A stretch of 64,000 nucleotides of DNA from Trichomonas vaginalis G3. Taxonomy: Eukaryota; Parabasalia; Trichomonadida; Trichomonadidae. The position numbers and the translations under genes were made by a program. Of the stretch, positions 1 to 9,703 are shown one piece after another. The notes beneath the pieces were generated by a model, which searched no databases, was not told the DNA's origin, and was given only the letters and a program-made list of their open reading frames with translations. Location: assembly GCF_026262505.1 (NCBI RefSeq), contig NC_067205.1:26614556-26678555 (forward strand), given 5' to 3'. Position 1 is the stretch's first letter, and the number at the start of each line of letters is the position of its first letter.

Positions 1-19
1 TAACACTTCACGAGTTCCT

Positions 20-313
20 TTATTTTTCATTATATGCATATGCTTTACGAGTGTTAACATTAATGAAGATGAGGAATGGTTTATGTCCTCCTTTTCTGCT
101 TTGAATGAGAGTGTCAAATTGGTATGCGTCAGGAGTGTTGGAGTAAATTGGTAAAAAGTAGTCGTAAGGGTTTATTTTTGTTTGATGTACAACATTTTTG
201 TCAAAGAACCTTTTCACTTCAGCTCTGTTAGTAAATCCCCAACTCTTTGCAGCTTCATTGAACTTCTTAAATGACCTCCATGGATGTTGTTCGAATACTT
301 CTTTCAAGCTCAT
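20..313 (-). pseudogene. Polinton A integrase, N-terminal fragment
   Basis: This frame matches the start of the Maverick integrase catalytic region. The stretch DAYQFDTLIQ followed by PFLIFINVNTRKAYAY aligns by eye with YEIDHLEYSRENVTYLFAIN of the Polinton B integrase. Such RVE-family integrases join element ends to host DNA. The start codon follows the ACATAAATG context seen at many genes of these elements. Only the first part lies here and the gene does not look intact. Identification rests on the Polinton B comparison and the position at the edge of a Maverick gene set. Confidence 0.6.
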
Positions 314-353
314 TTATGTAAAGTTAAAGATTTTATTCTAGGCTCAAGCGCGT

Positions 354-3338
354 TCATTGAACGCGGTACCATGCGAATATAGTCACAAATGGTGGCATAT
401 AATCTTCACCCGAGCCTGTTGGATTTGTTGTGAAAGTGTGTGAATGATTTCCTGTGGTTCCACAGAAAATACCTGCGCTTGAATCTACTGGGTCACTTGA
501 AATATCATATCTATGCATTCCCTGTCTATCCGAACCTGCTGCAAGATTTGTATAACCTCTTTTTGTTATTGAATGTGAATGATTACCTGTTGTGTTTGTA
601 GTTCCTGTATGAGTGTGCGGTGGAAGGTTTGCTTCTTTAATTTTCTTCGAACCTCCTGTTTGCTTTGAAGAGTTAGCACAGTATAAGAATTTATCTACAA
701 TCTGCTTCCACGTACCAAAACCCAGAACTGTTTCTGGATTTGTTGAGTTCATTGACGTATAAATAGAACCAACAGGATATAATGTTTGAAGTATTTCAGT
801 CTTTAATGTTTGAAGCTCTGTTTTGTCTGCTTTCTTATCATATAAATCTTGAGCAGTGAATTTAACATTATTTTCATCACCCATGACATAAACATTTTTA
901 CAGCTAATTTTTTTCTTCGTTGTTATGTTTTCATTCGATGTTAAACCTTGTGGAAAGTTAGGAGGTTTACAATATAATGCATCCCCATCAGTTCCGTCAA
1001 CCGTTCCTTCAATACTTTCTATAGCAACAGTTGAGAAGGAGTTATGTGTATGTTCTTTGTCTGCTTTCTTATCTAACATTGCTGGTAGTTCATATGTTTC
1101 AAAGTTTCTGACATGACCTTCAATGTTCATACATTTACTATTTAAGGAGTTTAGTGTATCTTTTACGCTTGTACTTGGATTCTCTAAAGGTGCACTTGAA
1201 CCAAGGGTATAGTTCAATATTATGTCGTCTGCTCTAACAGTAGTGAAGGATTCATGTGTATGGTTCTTGTCAGCTTTACTATTTAATGTAGCTTGAAGTT
1301 CATTTATATCGGAGATGTTGTGTTTATGAGATTTCAAAACTTTGTTCATTGCTTCGAGTTCAACTTTGTCAGCTTTACTTTTAATAGCATCTTCAAACGT
1401 TATTTTTGACTTAACTCTCAAAGTAAATCTTGGTTCAACTAATACACCTTTAACAGAGAAAGTAGAGGCATAAATTTCATCGTTATAACCAAATGCTTCT
1501 AGCGCTTTACCCGTGTCATAATGTACAGTACAGCTTATGTCATAACCTTTAGCACGAATGTATTTATATCTTCTTTCATTAACATCTTCAGTGCTTATTT
1601 GTTCATCCTGTGTTAAATATCCATGGTAGTCCGTTATAATCTGTTCGTCTGAAGTTATATAATGAACGTGGTTCTTGACTTTATCACTCAGAGCTAAAAG
1701 CTCATTTTTGTCTGCTTTTTCGGCTAATTTCTCATTAACATCATTCACTTCTAATTCAACTCTTCCGCCAGAACTCTTATTATCATTAATCTTTTTCATT
1801 AATTCGGTAATTACGTCATAAAGACTATATTCTGTTTTCGGTTTTGTAAATAATGAGTCAAAATTTCTTTTCATCATTACATCGCTGACATTAATGATAT
1901 CACCAATTCCTTTTTCATTTATTCTCTTCATTAATTCTGCAATAATGACGAATATATAATCTGTTAATTTATTCTCTTCATCGAGGGTTATAGAATGTTT
2001 TGAAATTGAATCATTAACTCCTCTAAATAAATCAATAACTTCAGGATACACGTTTTTAATGTCTCGAATAACCCGACCAGTATCCTGTTGTTCATGTTCT
2101 TCGTTCCCGTCGTTACGTGGTTTTATATCTCTAACCATCATCAACGCAGCCATAACCGGAGGGTTTGTTGCTATCTGTTCGAAAATCCGTCCGTTATGTA
2201 CGGTATATCTAAATAATTTCTTTGTGTTTGTTAAAACATTTGAAACAAGTCTTTTAAAACCATCTACAAAATTTCCTGTTTCACCTAATGTTCTTGCAGC
2301 ATTTACAAGCTCACCCATTCCCGCTTTTGACCCCAAAAACGTCCATATTGCATTTATTTCACTCTGTATAGTTGTCCATTCAGCGAAACTAACACCCGCA
2401 TTCGCTAAGCTGAAAATGAAATTCAGTGGATCGAACTTAATTCCACCTTCTTTTTCAATTTCAACGAACTCACTAACATGAGATTTTAAGTATTCTTTCG
2501 TTAAAATTGTTTTCCCCGATGTTATGTCATTAACGAAACTATCACCGTCAAAAGTTAACGAATTCAATTTCGTCGTTGATGCTTTTATTTCATACACCGC
2601 TTTATCGATAGTTTTTGGCTCACCTTCTTTAGAAGCATATGAAACATTAATGAATGAATTATATGTATTCGTGAATGAATTAAAATCAATGATTTTCATT
2701 AATGACGCCTTTAATGATTCATTTACTGTCGAATCCCTTAAAGCAATTAATGAACTGTCATTTATGAAAGGTACACTGCAAACCGTCGAGTTTGGATCAA
2801 ATGCTGTAGTTGGTGCAGGAATATTAATGATATAAGTCATTAAATCATTAAGTGACGTAAATAATGTTGTCGTTTTTGATTTAATTTCTTTAGCATCTGT
2901 TATATATGGTAATTTTATTTCTGTAGTTTCTGAATTAAAGATATTCGCTAAAATGTTTTGTAAACTGTTTTGAACAGCTGTGTAAACCGTTGAATCCGGA
3001 ACTCTTACGATTTCACCGTCCTTAATAAAAGGCATTGCACATGGTGTAGTGCTTGGGTCAAATCTTTTTGGGTTATGATTCAACATATATTCTAATGCTT
3101 CATAAACAGACCTATATACGGTTGTATTATCTTTTTCAATAATTTCACCGTCCTTTATAAACGGCATAGTACATGGAGTTAAAATAGGGTCAAACTTTTC
3201 ATAGTCCTTCCATGTTATGTATTTCTCAGTATTTCCATCAGTGATAACAATATATTTGTCAGTAAGTGTGAGAGAGTATTGACCAAAATATAAACGTTTA
3301 GCTCTGTCAGCTTCATACGCATATGCAGCTATACTCAT
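354..3338 (-). CDS. Polinton A phage-type fibre protein (994 aa)
   Basis: Long open frame with three zones. The N-terminus (AAYAYEADRAKRLYFGQY) resembles the start of the Polinton B fibre-shaft protein. The middle has repeated FDP..T.C..PFI.D blocks, then KADK-type shaft segments. The C-terminal 170 residues are of the phage tail-collar type: PVGSIYTSMNST, FGTWKQIVDKFLY, several HTH/HSH pairs, and the ending MPPFVTIFAWYRVQ. In phages this fold forms trimeric, often metal-binding, receptor-binding tips. Here it probably makes a virion spike (inference). The start lies 17 bp from the divergent start at 3356, so the two genes probably share a promoter. The frame is open throughout. Confidence 0.7.
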   Translation of the reverse strand: MSIAAYAYEADRAKRLYFGQYSLTLTDKYIVITDGNTEKYITWKDYEKFDPILTPCTMPFIKDGEIIEKDNTTVYRSVYEALEYMLNHNPKRFDPSTTPCAMPFIKDGEIVRVPDSTVYTAVQNSLQNILANIFNSETTEIKLPYITDAKEIKSKTTTLFTSLNDLMTYIINIPAPTTAFDPNSTVCSVPFINDSSLIALRDSTVNESLKASLMKIIDFNSFTNTYNSFINVSYASKEGEPKTIDKAVYEIKASTTKLNSLTFDGDSFVNDITSGKTILTKEYLKSHVSEFVEIEKEGGIKFDPLNFIFSLANAGVSFAEWTTIQSEINAIWTFLGSKAGMGELVNAARTLGETGNFVDGFKRLVSNVLTNTKKLFRYTVHNGRIFEQIATNPPVMAALMMVRDIKPRNDGNEEHEQQDTGRVIRDIKNVYPEVIDLFRGVNDSISKHSITLDEENKLTDYIFVIIAELMKRINEKGIGDIINVSDVMMKRNFDSLFTKPKTEYSLYDVITELMKKINDNKSSGGRVELEVNDVNEKLAEKADKNELLALSDKVKNHVHYITSDEQIITDYHGYLTQDEQISTEDVNERRYKYIRAKGYDISCTVHYDTGKALEAFGYNDEIYASTFSVKGVLVEPRFTLRVKSKITFEDAIKSKADKVELEAMNKVLKSHKHNISDINELQATLNSKADKNHTHESFTTVRADDIILNYTLGSSAPLENPSTSVKDTLNSLNSKCMNIEGHVRNFETYELPAMLDKKADKEHTHNSFSTVAIESIEGTVDGTDGDALYCKPPNFPQGLTSNENITTKKKISCKNVYVMGDENNVKFTAQDLYDKKADKTELQTLKTEILQTLYPVGSIYTSMNSTNPETVLGFGTWKQIVDKFLYCANSSKQTGGSKKIKEANLPPHTHTGTTNTTGNHSHSITKRGYTNLAAGSDRQGMHRYDISSDPVDSSAGIFCGTTGNHSHTFTTNPTGSGEDYMPPFVTIFAWYRVQ

Positions 3339-3355
3339 ATTTTAATGAGAATAAA

Positions 3356-4132
3356 ATGTTGTTCTATTTGCAAAGTACAGACCCAAACGAATACGGGACA
3401 GTAAAGCTACAAACAAACTTAGGTCTACAGAATGAGGCGCTTGCATTCAGAATGGTTGACTTCAATACTATCGCTTCATTCGTTATAACAGATGAAACAG
3501 ATTTCATGGAGATTGAAATAGATGGAAAGAAGCACGAAATAAGATTTCACAATAATGTAGAATATAAGATGGAAACATTAGCTGGAGTGTTAAATGCTCT
3601 CATAAATACTACAATAAACAAGGATAACGAAGAAAACTTAATGAATGTTAAACTTATTGCAGGAGTTTTGAAGTTCAGTTATGTGAAGGAGTTTAAGATA
3701 CCAAGAATGAGTCATAGAGTACAACTTCTTTTGGGTGCATACCATATGACATTTCCTTTGAAAAGTGTTGACAAAACGATTGAGATGAAATCTGTTCCAT
3801 ACGTATGTTATGGTAATTGTTTATACATTGAGTCTAAAATAGCTAATGTCACAGGCATTTCAGGAGTTAATAGTAAAGGTTCAGTAGAATATAAATCCTT
3901 CTGTTATGCAGTCAATTCAATGTTCATTCCAAACGTTCCTGTCATAGCAACTCATTTAGGTAAATGGGTTCGCATTAGTCCTCATAATTTGAAAGACATG
4001 CAATTCAGACTTGTTGACTTTCAAGGAGAGCCTGTAGAACTGAAGGCACCAGTGCGAATGACTGTTGAAGTTGACTTTTTAGAAAATATTAAATGCAACA
4101 GCTTACAAGAGAACTCAGAGCTAAAAATATAA
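3356..4132 (+). CDS. Polinton A structural-type protein (258 aa)
   Basis: Start set at 3356 because AATAAAATG fits the promoter/start context of neighbouring element genes; an in-frame ATG at 3323 would overlap the divergent fibre gene. The C-terminal block (LKDMQFRLVDFQGEPVELK then VEVDFL) and the RVQLLLGAY segment align by eye with the 245-residue Polinton B protein at 51213-51950 (LSNIKFRITDLF, LRSLLGIL). The ending L..D..G..V.L is of a type I associate with minor capsid (penton-like, jelly-roll) proteins of Polintons. That role is inference. The last 40 bases overlap the next gene. Confidence 0.5.
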   Translation: MLFYLQSTDPNEYGTVKLQTNLGLQNEALAFRMVDFNTIASFVITDETDFMEIEIDGKKHEIRFHNNVEYKMETLAGVLNALINTTINKDNEENLMNVKLIAGVLKFSYVKEFKIPRMSHRVQLLLGAYHMTFPLKSVDKTIEMKSVPYVCYGNCLYIESKIANVTGISGVNSKGSVEYKSFCYAVNSMFIPNVPVIATHLGKWVRISPHNLKDMQFRLVDFQGEPVELKAPVRMTVEVDFLENIKCNSLQENSELKI

Positions 4133-4335
4133 AGTATGAATGTTATGTATTAGGTCATGAACTTTGGTTGTTGCTGTTTGATGAAACAAATGAGTTAGTT
4201 ATGTCAGTCAAGAGAACAGAAAAATATTGTGTTAGTGAAAACTGCACCAAGTCAATAAGATTAGGTTTGCATTATGAAGATGAGTTCGATACTGTTGAAG
4301 AAGTTTTGGATAGATATTACAAATTGCTAACTTGA
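4093..4335 (+). CDS. Polinton A small protein (80 aa), unknown
   Basis: Unrecognised. Its start overlaps the end of the preceding structural-type gene by 40 bases in another frame, as expected for tightly packed element genes. It is hydrophobic in the middle (ELWLLLFDE), charged elsewhere, and has three cysteines. A pair of short GC-rich hairpins follows directly at 4351-4385. No Polinton B counterpart was noticed. Confidence 0.4.
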   Translation: MQQLTRELRAKNIKYECYVLGHELWLLLFDETNELVMSVKRTEKYCVSENCTKSIRLGLHYEDEFDTVEEVLDRYYKLLT

Positions 4336-4350
4336 AATTTTTTTGACTGA

Positions 4351-4385
4351 CGGCGCAAAGCGCCAAGATGGGCTCAAAGAGCCCT
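4351..4385. repeat. Two short GC-rich hairpins with CAAAG centre
   Basis: Two adjacent perfect palindromes with A-rich tips, GGCGCAAAGCGCC and GGGCTCAAAGAGCCC, sit between convergent genes. They may act as bidirectional terminators or be copies of the palindromic family seen across both Polintons. Confidence 0.6.
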
Positions 4386-4395
4386 CCTGACTGCT

Positions 4396-4860
4396 TTAAT
4401 TTACTAAAACATATTTCAAACAAAGTTTATATTCTGTTGAAAGTTTTGTATACTCGTTCGAATATTTATACTTAAACTCAACTCCTGTAGTTCCTGGTGT
4501 TTCAATGATGCGGATGTTACCTATTTTCATGAATAGTGGAGTTTGACCACAGCATTCGATTTCAGGGTCGAGATAGTCAATGACACATTGTTTCCCTGTT
4601 ATTCGTGAGATAACATTTTCAAGGTCCTCCTTTGTTAGAATTATTTGGTTCTTGCTTATAAGATTTTCAAAAGCTTCTTATCGTCTTTGAGTAAAATTGT
4701 TTGGTATAACTGAAGAAGGTAATGGTCTACGTTATCTGAAGGATTTGTTTGAACATTTGTGTAAGGATTGTCGTTGGCTTCTCTTGAAAGAATTTGGTCC
4801 AGTGGTGGATACTCTAACTTAACATCTGATGTAGCGTTAGCGTTTGAAGCTGTTTAAATT
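4396..4860 (-). pseudogene. Polinton A relic of two small genes
   Basis: Reading the minus strand gives stretches resembling two neighbouring Polinton B proteins in the same order. One has the ECCG core like SCCG of the 52447-52773 protein; the other is a Pro/Asn-rich stretch like the end of the 52760-53131 protein. It looks broken. Function unknown. Confidence 0.45.
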
Positions 4861-5032
4861 CACCGACTTAAGTTCTGGTTCTTTTTCTTTCAAACACTCT
4901 GAACTATAGTTCTTTATGACAATATTGTTTGTCGTTCGTGAGTCAACATTTGATGTTGGTTCAATTGGAACATTAACGGCACCAGCTAAGATGGATTTGC
5001 TTCTCATTTCATATAGAATAAAAACCTTTTAT

Positions 5033-5434
5033 ATGTATGAAATGAACAATATACTCGACAAGGGTTTGAATGTAAAGCTAACGAATGAAAATATTGTTGA
5101 ATTCACTGAGACAGGTGCTGTGTATAAAGATGTAGAACTACTGAACAAAAGAGCTAAGGGAAGAAGCAGGAACATGAACAAAGGGTGGAAGCCTATAAAA
5201 ATTTATGTCAATGATGGCTCAGGAGGTTCAAACATAAAGTATGCAGAAAGTTATAGAGTTTATGCTCTCAAAGGTGAAAAGCCTTCATTTAAGAACAGCT
5301 ATTCTAACGCATATCCTCAAAAGCTAACGGATGGGGAAGTGGATGATATGAATGACAGCAAAAATATTAACAGAAATGGCGACAGAGATGCATGGAATTT
5401 GTTTACCATCAGTCAATTGAAGGTTAAACTTTAA
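5033..5434 (+). CDS. Polinton A hypothetical protein (133 aa)
   Basis: Unrecognised. Start placed at the ATG at 5033 after a T-rich ATAT stretch; an in-frame ATG at 4916 would add 39 residues. It has a basic centre (KRAKGRSRNMNKGWKPIKIY) and a Gly-rich turn (NDGSGGSN), suggesting a small nucleic-acid or virion-associated protein, but nothing specific. It converges with the ATPase region, with the two ends nearly touching near 5431. Confidence 0.4.
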   Translation: MYEMNNILDKGLNVKLTNENIVEFTETGAVYKDVELLNKRAKGRSRNMNKGWKPIKIYVNDGSGGSNIKYAESYRVYALKGEKPSFKNSYSNAYPQKLTDGEVDDMNDSKNINRNGDRDAWNLFTISQLKVKL

Positions 5435-6317
5435 AACAATGTTGGTCGTTCCCATGGAATATTTTTGACTTTAATGGTATTAGTCATGATATGAATCTCA
5501 AGGTATGAACGAGGAGAGATGAGAGACTTATATGCTTCCCAAATTTCTTCAAAAGGTAATGTTATACCTGACTGTTTCCAAATGAGTTCAATATCATAGC
5601 GTGAGAAACCTTGAAAGATAACGAAGTCAGTTATGAGACGTTTCATGTTTAAAGCTAAAAACCTCCATGTTTGCATAAGTATTGCTACAGTTAAATGGTA
5701 ATGTCTGACTTTAGTAATGATGTTAGCTAATGGTGAGTCTGGTTTTGACACTAAACCTTTTCCGGCGAAGTCGTCACAAACTAATAAAGTGTTTGATGGA
5801 TATTTTTTGAAGGGGTATTTTGAAAGTTTTTGACAGAATGTAGTTTGTAAGTCGTTTCATATCGTAAACTCCTGAGTACTGACGTAAGTGGTGTTTGTCA
5901 ATAATTCTTTCCATCTCCTCAGAAGTCTTTTGCATTCCTGACTGTATAAATTCAACGATGGCATAATATTTCCTCTTACGTCGAATGTAACGTTGAAGAA
6001 ATTCAATGAGTTCACTGTCTGGAACTTTAACGACAGAGGCTTGAACTTTTGACATAAATGTTTTCGCTGTTGATCCATAGAGTCTGAAGTTGCTGATATA
6101 ATGATTTGGTCATAATATGAGTCATTTCCTAAACGTTCTGTTATGAGTATATGACGAATGAAGTTAAATGTCTTACCTGAACCCATCTTTCCACAATAGA
6201 AATACACACCATTTGAACAGAACTCATAGTCCTTACTGAAAGGAAGAATAAGAGAAGAGTTAAGTTTGTCTGTAGTTTATTCATGTCTTCATCTACGTCA
6301 TGTATTAAATGCTTCAT
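5431..6317 (-). pseudogene. Polinton A packaging ATPase region
   Basis: Carries the FtsK/HerA-type genome-packaging ATPase: a Walker A loop GKMGSGKT near the start and a downstream AILMQTWRFLALNMKRLITD segment typical of the family. This is the same protein type as the Polinton B gene at 54100-54927. The coding region looks broken, with about three breaks. Its start is 16 bp from the divergent start at 6334. Confidence 0.6.
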
Positions 6318-6333
6318 TTTATCTCCATTAAAA

Positions 6334-7215
6334 ATGCAAGTCAGAAATATTCAGAACATAGCACCGAGTCTAACTGACAAGAGTATAAAGATATACTATG
6401 AACATGTTATGATGAAACCAACCAAAATTCAAGAAAGTCAGTATACTTATGAATATCCAAGACACTGGGTAGAGTATGTAGGAGGTGAGAAAGCTATTGA
6501 AATAAGACAAGTTAGAAGTATTCCAGCAGGAAGAACAATATTATTGAAGAACTTTAATGTTTTGAGGTATAATGATGAAACAAAGAAGCAAGATAGTTTT
6601 CCTGTTGCTGTGTATGTGAACCTAGATACAGGAGATGACATGAAAGTTTTTAATACAAAGCTTCAAACGGTAGTGAGAGAACAACTGACTGCGGAAGGAC
6701 ATCCATTGCCTTCAGAAGTTACCATAGCATATAATTTTGAAACAAACTCAATAGATTTTAAAGTCATCTCTGCAAAGAAGTCGGGTTTTACATTTAATGA
6801 AGCAGATGTATATTCGAATGAAAACTTCAAAGCTATTGCATGGTTAGATAATGACGATTGCTTTAAGAAAATATTTAAATACAGTGACTCAACGATGTCA
6901 ATAGATGACCTTCGTGGAATGTTACCATCGACATTTACAGTAGAAGGTTCAGCAGGATTGCTTACAAGATTGTCAATTGGTGGTATTTGGTCTCGTGAGA
7001 ACATTGTTATAAAATCCAGTATAAGTGAATTTGCTGAAGAATCTATATTATGTCTTTCAAACTACATGTATTCGCCGCCGAAGCATTATAGTATAACAAA
7101 CTTTGTCAGTAAGTTTAACATAAGACTTGTCGAACCTTCTTCAATGAAAGATGTTGTGCTACCCAAAGACGGAAAGGATGGACTCATTATTGAGATGATT
7201 TTAATAGCATATTAA
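6334..7215 (+). CDS. Polinton A structural-type protein (293 aa)
   Basis: Start at 6334 follows CCATTAAAATG and leaves only 16 bp to the divergent ATPase start; an upstream in-frame ATG at 6283 would overlap that gene. The protein is beta-rich and ends in LVEPSSMKDVVLPKDGKDG then LIIEMILIAY, like the jelly-roll-type tail of the protein at 3356. It may be a minor capsid or penton-type protein (inference). It ends with TAA directly followed by the ATG of the next gene. Confidence 0.45.
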   Translation: MQVRNIQNIAPSLTDKSIKIYYEHVMMKPTKIQESQYTYEYPRHWVEYVGGEKAIEIRQVRSIPAGRTILLKNFNVLRYNDETKKQDSFPVAVYVNLDTGDDMKVFNTKLQTVVREQLTAEGHPLPSEVTIAYNFETNSIDFKVISAKKSGFTFNEADVYSNENFKAIAWLDNDDCFKKIFKYSDSTMSIDDLRGMLPSTFTVEGSAGLLTRLSIGGIWSRENIVIKSSISEFAEESILCLSNYMYSPPKHYSITNFVSKFNIRLVEPSSMKDVVLPKDGKDGLIIEMILIAY

Positions 7216-7440
7216 ATGAGCTTGTTCTTGAAGGTCATTCATGATGAAATAACTGTTGTAGAAGATGTTAGCAATTGTTCAGACATTTTGAAGCGTATCG
7301 ATGAGATAAGAAAGAAGTTAGATAGACCGCAAAGCGGTGAGGGCGAAGCCCGTGAGAACGCTTATGTTTCATTGACTTTCTCCAGTAACGAGAACTTTTA
7401 TGAGATAATATTGAAGAGAGATGATTTTAATATGGTGTAA
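7216..7440 (+). CDS. Polinton A small protein (74 aa) with in-frame hairpins
   Basis: Begins on the base after the previous stop and ends on the base before the next ATG, so three genes run head to tail with zero spacing. The N-terminal half is helical. Residues about 37-48 (RPQSGEGEAREN) are encoded by two short palindromes, ACCGCAAAGCGGT and GGGCGAAGCCC (7325-7351), which interrupt an otherwise AT-rich gene. Function unknown. Confidence 0.45.
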   Translation: MSLFLKVIHDEITVVEDVSNCSDILKRIDEIRKKLDRPQSGEGEARENAYVSLTFSSNENFYEIILKRDDFNMV

Positions 7441-8016
7441 ATGGTAGCTTGGGCAGCTTTAGGCGCAATGGGAACAAAAGCATTAGCATTTGGAGCAAAA
7501 GCACTTGGAGCTTATGACGCAGTAAATAAAATGAGTGGAGGAAGGTTTTCGAAGACATTAGATGCAAATAAAGGGAAGATTGGAGGCTGGGTTGCAAAGA
7601 AGTTAAGATTAAATAAAATAGGGCTCATAAATAAAGCATCCAATTTGGTTGTGACTGAGTCAGAAAATGCTTTAGGAAAGGACGATGAGTTTGCAAAACA
7701 CGCAAAAGACTTTAATGACCAGATGAAAGGTGAAACAATGCATTTAAATAGAGTCGATGGAACTAAAGAAAATGTTTCTTCTCCACCAGTAGTTCTTCCG
7801 TATGGTCCCTATGGAATGTATGGAAACCCTTACGAAAGACCATTTGACCCATTGACTGGTGGAAGTAACTGGTATCATTACGGCCGAAGAAGAAAGACAG
7901 TCAAGTTGGAGACAGACGTGAAGAAAGCAACTAAAAAGAAACGAGTGGGGGACAAACTCGCCCATTGTCACTTTTTCATTAACCTTAAACTTATAATTTT
8001 CATTATTTTTAATTAA
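7441..8016 (+). CDS. Polinton A Gly/Ala-rich virion-type protein (up to 191 aa)
   Basis: The N-terminal 60 residues are Gly/Ala/Lys-rich and amphipathic (GAMGTKALAFGAKALGAYDA), a composition shared with small membrane-active or DNA-condensing virion proteins such as the adenovirus pVI/pX type. The comparison is by composition only. Then follow a helical zone, a Pro/Tyr/Gly-rich stretch (VLPYGPYGMYGNPYERPFD) and a basic tail. The last part runs into the bounds of a nested insert that begins near 7950, so the true C-terminus is uncertain. Confidence 0.45.
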   Translation: MVAWAALGAMGTKALAFGAKALGAYDAVNKMSGGRFSKTLDANKGKIGGWVAKKLRLNKIGLINKASNLVVTESENALGKDDEFAKHAKDFNDQMKGETMHLNRVDGTKENVSSPPVVLPYGPYGMYGNPYERPFDPLTGGSNWYHYGRRRKTVKLETDVKKATKKKRVGDKLAHCHFFINLKLIIFIIFN

Positions 8017-8154
8017 CCTTATTTCTTTCCCAATTCCTGATTTATTTTATTCACTTACTATTAAAAGTCACATTTTAATAAAATATAATAATTTATTTAT
8101 AGCATTTTTTACTATACTGTAATAAAAAATTAATTATAATAAATTAAATGTTTA

Positions 8155-8470
8155 TTAAATCAAATGTTTTCTTTGCAATAATATTTTTAATGTTGAGTAA
8201 ACAATGTTGGGATCAAGTGTATCATTTTTCAGACCTTTCTGAACAGCTTCAAGCATACTGATGCATTCGACTTTTTTAAATTGTGTCATTTCTTCGAAAT
8301 CTCTTGTGACTTTTTTGATAACTTTAACACTCTCTCTGAATCCAGACCTTTAATTTGCAACTTAATCAGGAATGAAGGAACAACACTGGAATATAACTCG
8401 ATGACAAGTTCATCGAGTCGAAGATTTGGTTGTACACCACTTGTATGTGCCGGATACCATTGTGTCAAAT
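8155..8470 (-). pseudogene. Gene fragment of unknown origin inside the insert
   Basis: The minus strand reads as a plausible protein with host-like character, including LRLDELVIELYSSVVPSFL and ISMLEAVQKGLKNDTL, ending at a TAA near 8155. It has no clear start. Its first codons overlap the first unit of the adjacent 121-bp array, so the array probably arose by amplification from the edge of this fragment. Family not recognised. Confidence 0.35.
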
Positions 8471-8876
8471 TTTTCTGAAATTAACTTTAAAAGTACTAAG
8501 TAAGATCATGAGATATAGCAATATATGTTTAAACTAACTTATATTTTGGTTGTACACCACTTGTATGTGCCGGATACCATTGTGTCAAATTTTTTCTGAA
8601 ATTAACTTTAAAAGTACTAAGTAAGATCATGAGATATAGCAATATATGTTTAAACTAACTTATATTTTGGTTGTACACCACTTGTATGTGCCGGATACCA
8701 TTGTGTCAAATTTTTTCTGAAATTAACTTTAAAAGTACTAAGTAAGATCATGAGATATAGCAATATATGTTTAAACTAACTTATATTTTGGTTGTACACC
8801 ACTTGTATGTGCCGGATACCATTGTGTCAAATTTTTTCTGAAATTAACTTTAAAAGTACTAAGTAAGATCATTTAT
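8428..8876. repeat. Tandem 121-bp repeat, about 4 copies
   Basis: Units starting GGTTGTACACCACTTG recur at 8428, 8548, 8669 and 8790 (periods 120, 121, 121) with almost no differences, so the array is young. Each unit contains TGTGCCGGATACCATTGTGT and the palindrome-like ATATATGTTTAAAC. Confidence 0.85.
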
Positions 8877-9183
8877 TTTTGCATAATATAATGCCAATAT
8901 GGTTTCTTTTGATTTTATTTCATTTATAAGCAAATCAGATTTACCCAAAAACTCCACTCCATAAGCGTTCATTTGCTAAATTAAAAAGTGACAATGGGCT
9001 AGTCTGTCCCTTTCTCAAAAGAAACCAAGGAAGAGAGTTATAAAGCAATGAATTCAACAGGGTGAAAAAACAGGTGAAAAAAGAGGTGAGATCTCACCAC
9101 TTCACCTAAATTTATTTTTGTGCTATGTTTTCATACGTGTGAGGGTGGTGATATCATTAATTTTTTATTTTATTTTTATATAA

Positions 9184-9504
9184 ATGACGAAAAGTATTGA
9201 GATAACAAACTACAACGGTCATGAGTTCAAGAATTTGTTCTTCGTTCCGCGTGAAAATACATTCTATCAGATACGAGGGAGAAAGGGTAAAGTTAGTTTG
9301 AGCGTTTATGAAGGAATGAAGAATGGAAAGTTTATACAAGCATACGATACAAACGGTAAACGTGTTTCATTAGCTTTGTCAAAACTTACATACATTTATT
9401 TTGACAGTGACTTTGACCTATATGAAGAAGAAAGTGAGTCAGAAGAATATGAACTGTTATGTGAAGCACAGCAATGGGAGGAGTTGCAATACTTTTGTAA
9501 GTGA
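9184..9504 (+). CDS. Polinton A HNH-partner domain protein (106 aa)
   Basis: Begins after TTTTTATATAAATG, the usual start context of these elements. The middle (ENTFYQIRGRKGKVSLSV, then AYDTNGKRVSLALSKL) aligns by eye with the C-terminal 60 residues of the Polinton B HNH protein at 44510-45094 (EDAFYYYTGVNYRKMHVCFL, then TDTEGKKVQVRLNVFKRLY). It is therefore a stand-alone version of that accessory domain without the HNH motif. It ends in an acidic tail (EEESESEEYELL). Function unknown; probably DNA-related. Confidence 0.45.
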   Translation: MTKSIEITNYNGHEFKNLFFVPRENTFYQIRGRKGKVSLSVYEGMKNGKFIQAYDTNGKRVSLALSKLTYIYFDSDFDLYEEESESEEYELLCEAQQWEELQYFCK

Positions 9505-9647
9505 GAACGTTTATTTTTTCATTAGTGAAGTCGTTTGTGAAAACATTAGTGGTTGGCGGCTTTGTAAATATTTAAGGTTAAGTTAGTGTTGTCATTTGTG
9601 TTGTAAAATATACGTTAATGGTTTTGTAAATATTTAAGGTTAAGTGG

Positions 9648-9682
9648 TGTACGGAGGCGCGCAGTGCCTCAGTACACGACTT
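9648..9682. repeat. Short GC-rich hairpin
   Basis: GTGTACGGAGGC ... GCCTCAGTACAC forms a near-perfect stem in AT-rich DNA just inside the terminal repeat of Polinton A, flanked by TTAAGGTTAAG and its inverse CTTAACC. Confidence 0.5.
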
Positions 9683-9703
9683 AACCATACTAACTAAAAT
9701 AAT

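Larger units (their letters stand above)
7950..9012. mobile_element. ~1 kb insert in Polinton A bounded by imperfect inverted repeats
   Basis: CCCATTGTCACTTTTT at 7961 and its inverse AAAAAGTGACAATGGG ending at 8998 bound this stretch. The similarity extends outward for another ~12 bases with mismatches. Inside are a protein-coding fragment (8155-8470, minus) and a tandem array of 121-bp units. The terminal repeats suggest a small non-autonomous DNA transposon that captured a gene piece, but I could not identify a clean target duplication. Confidence 0.4.
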
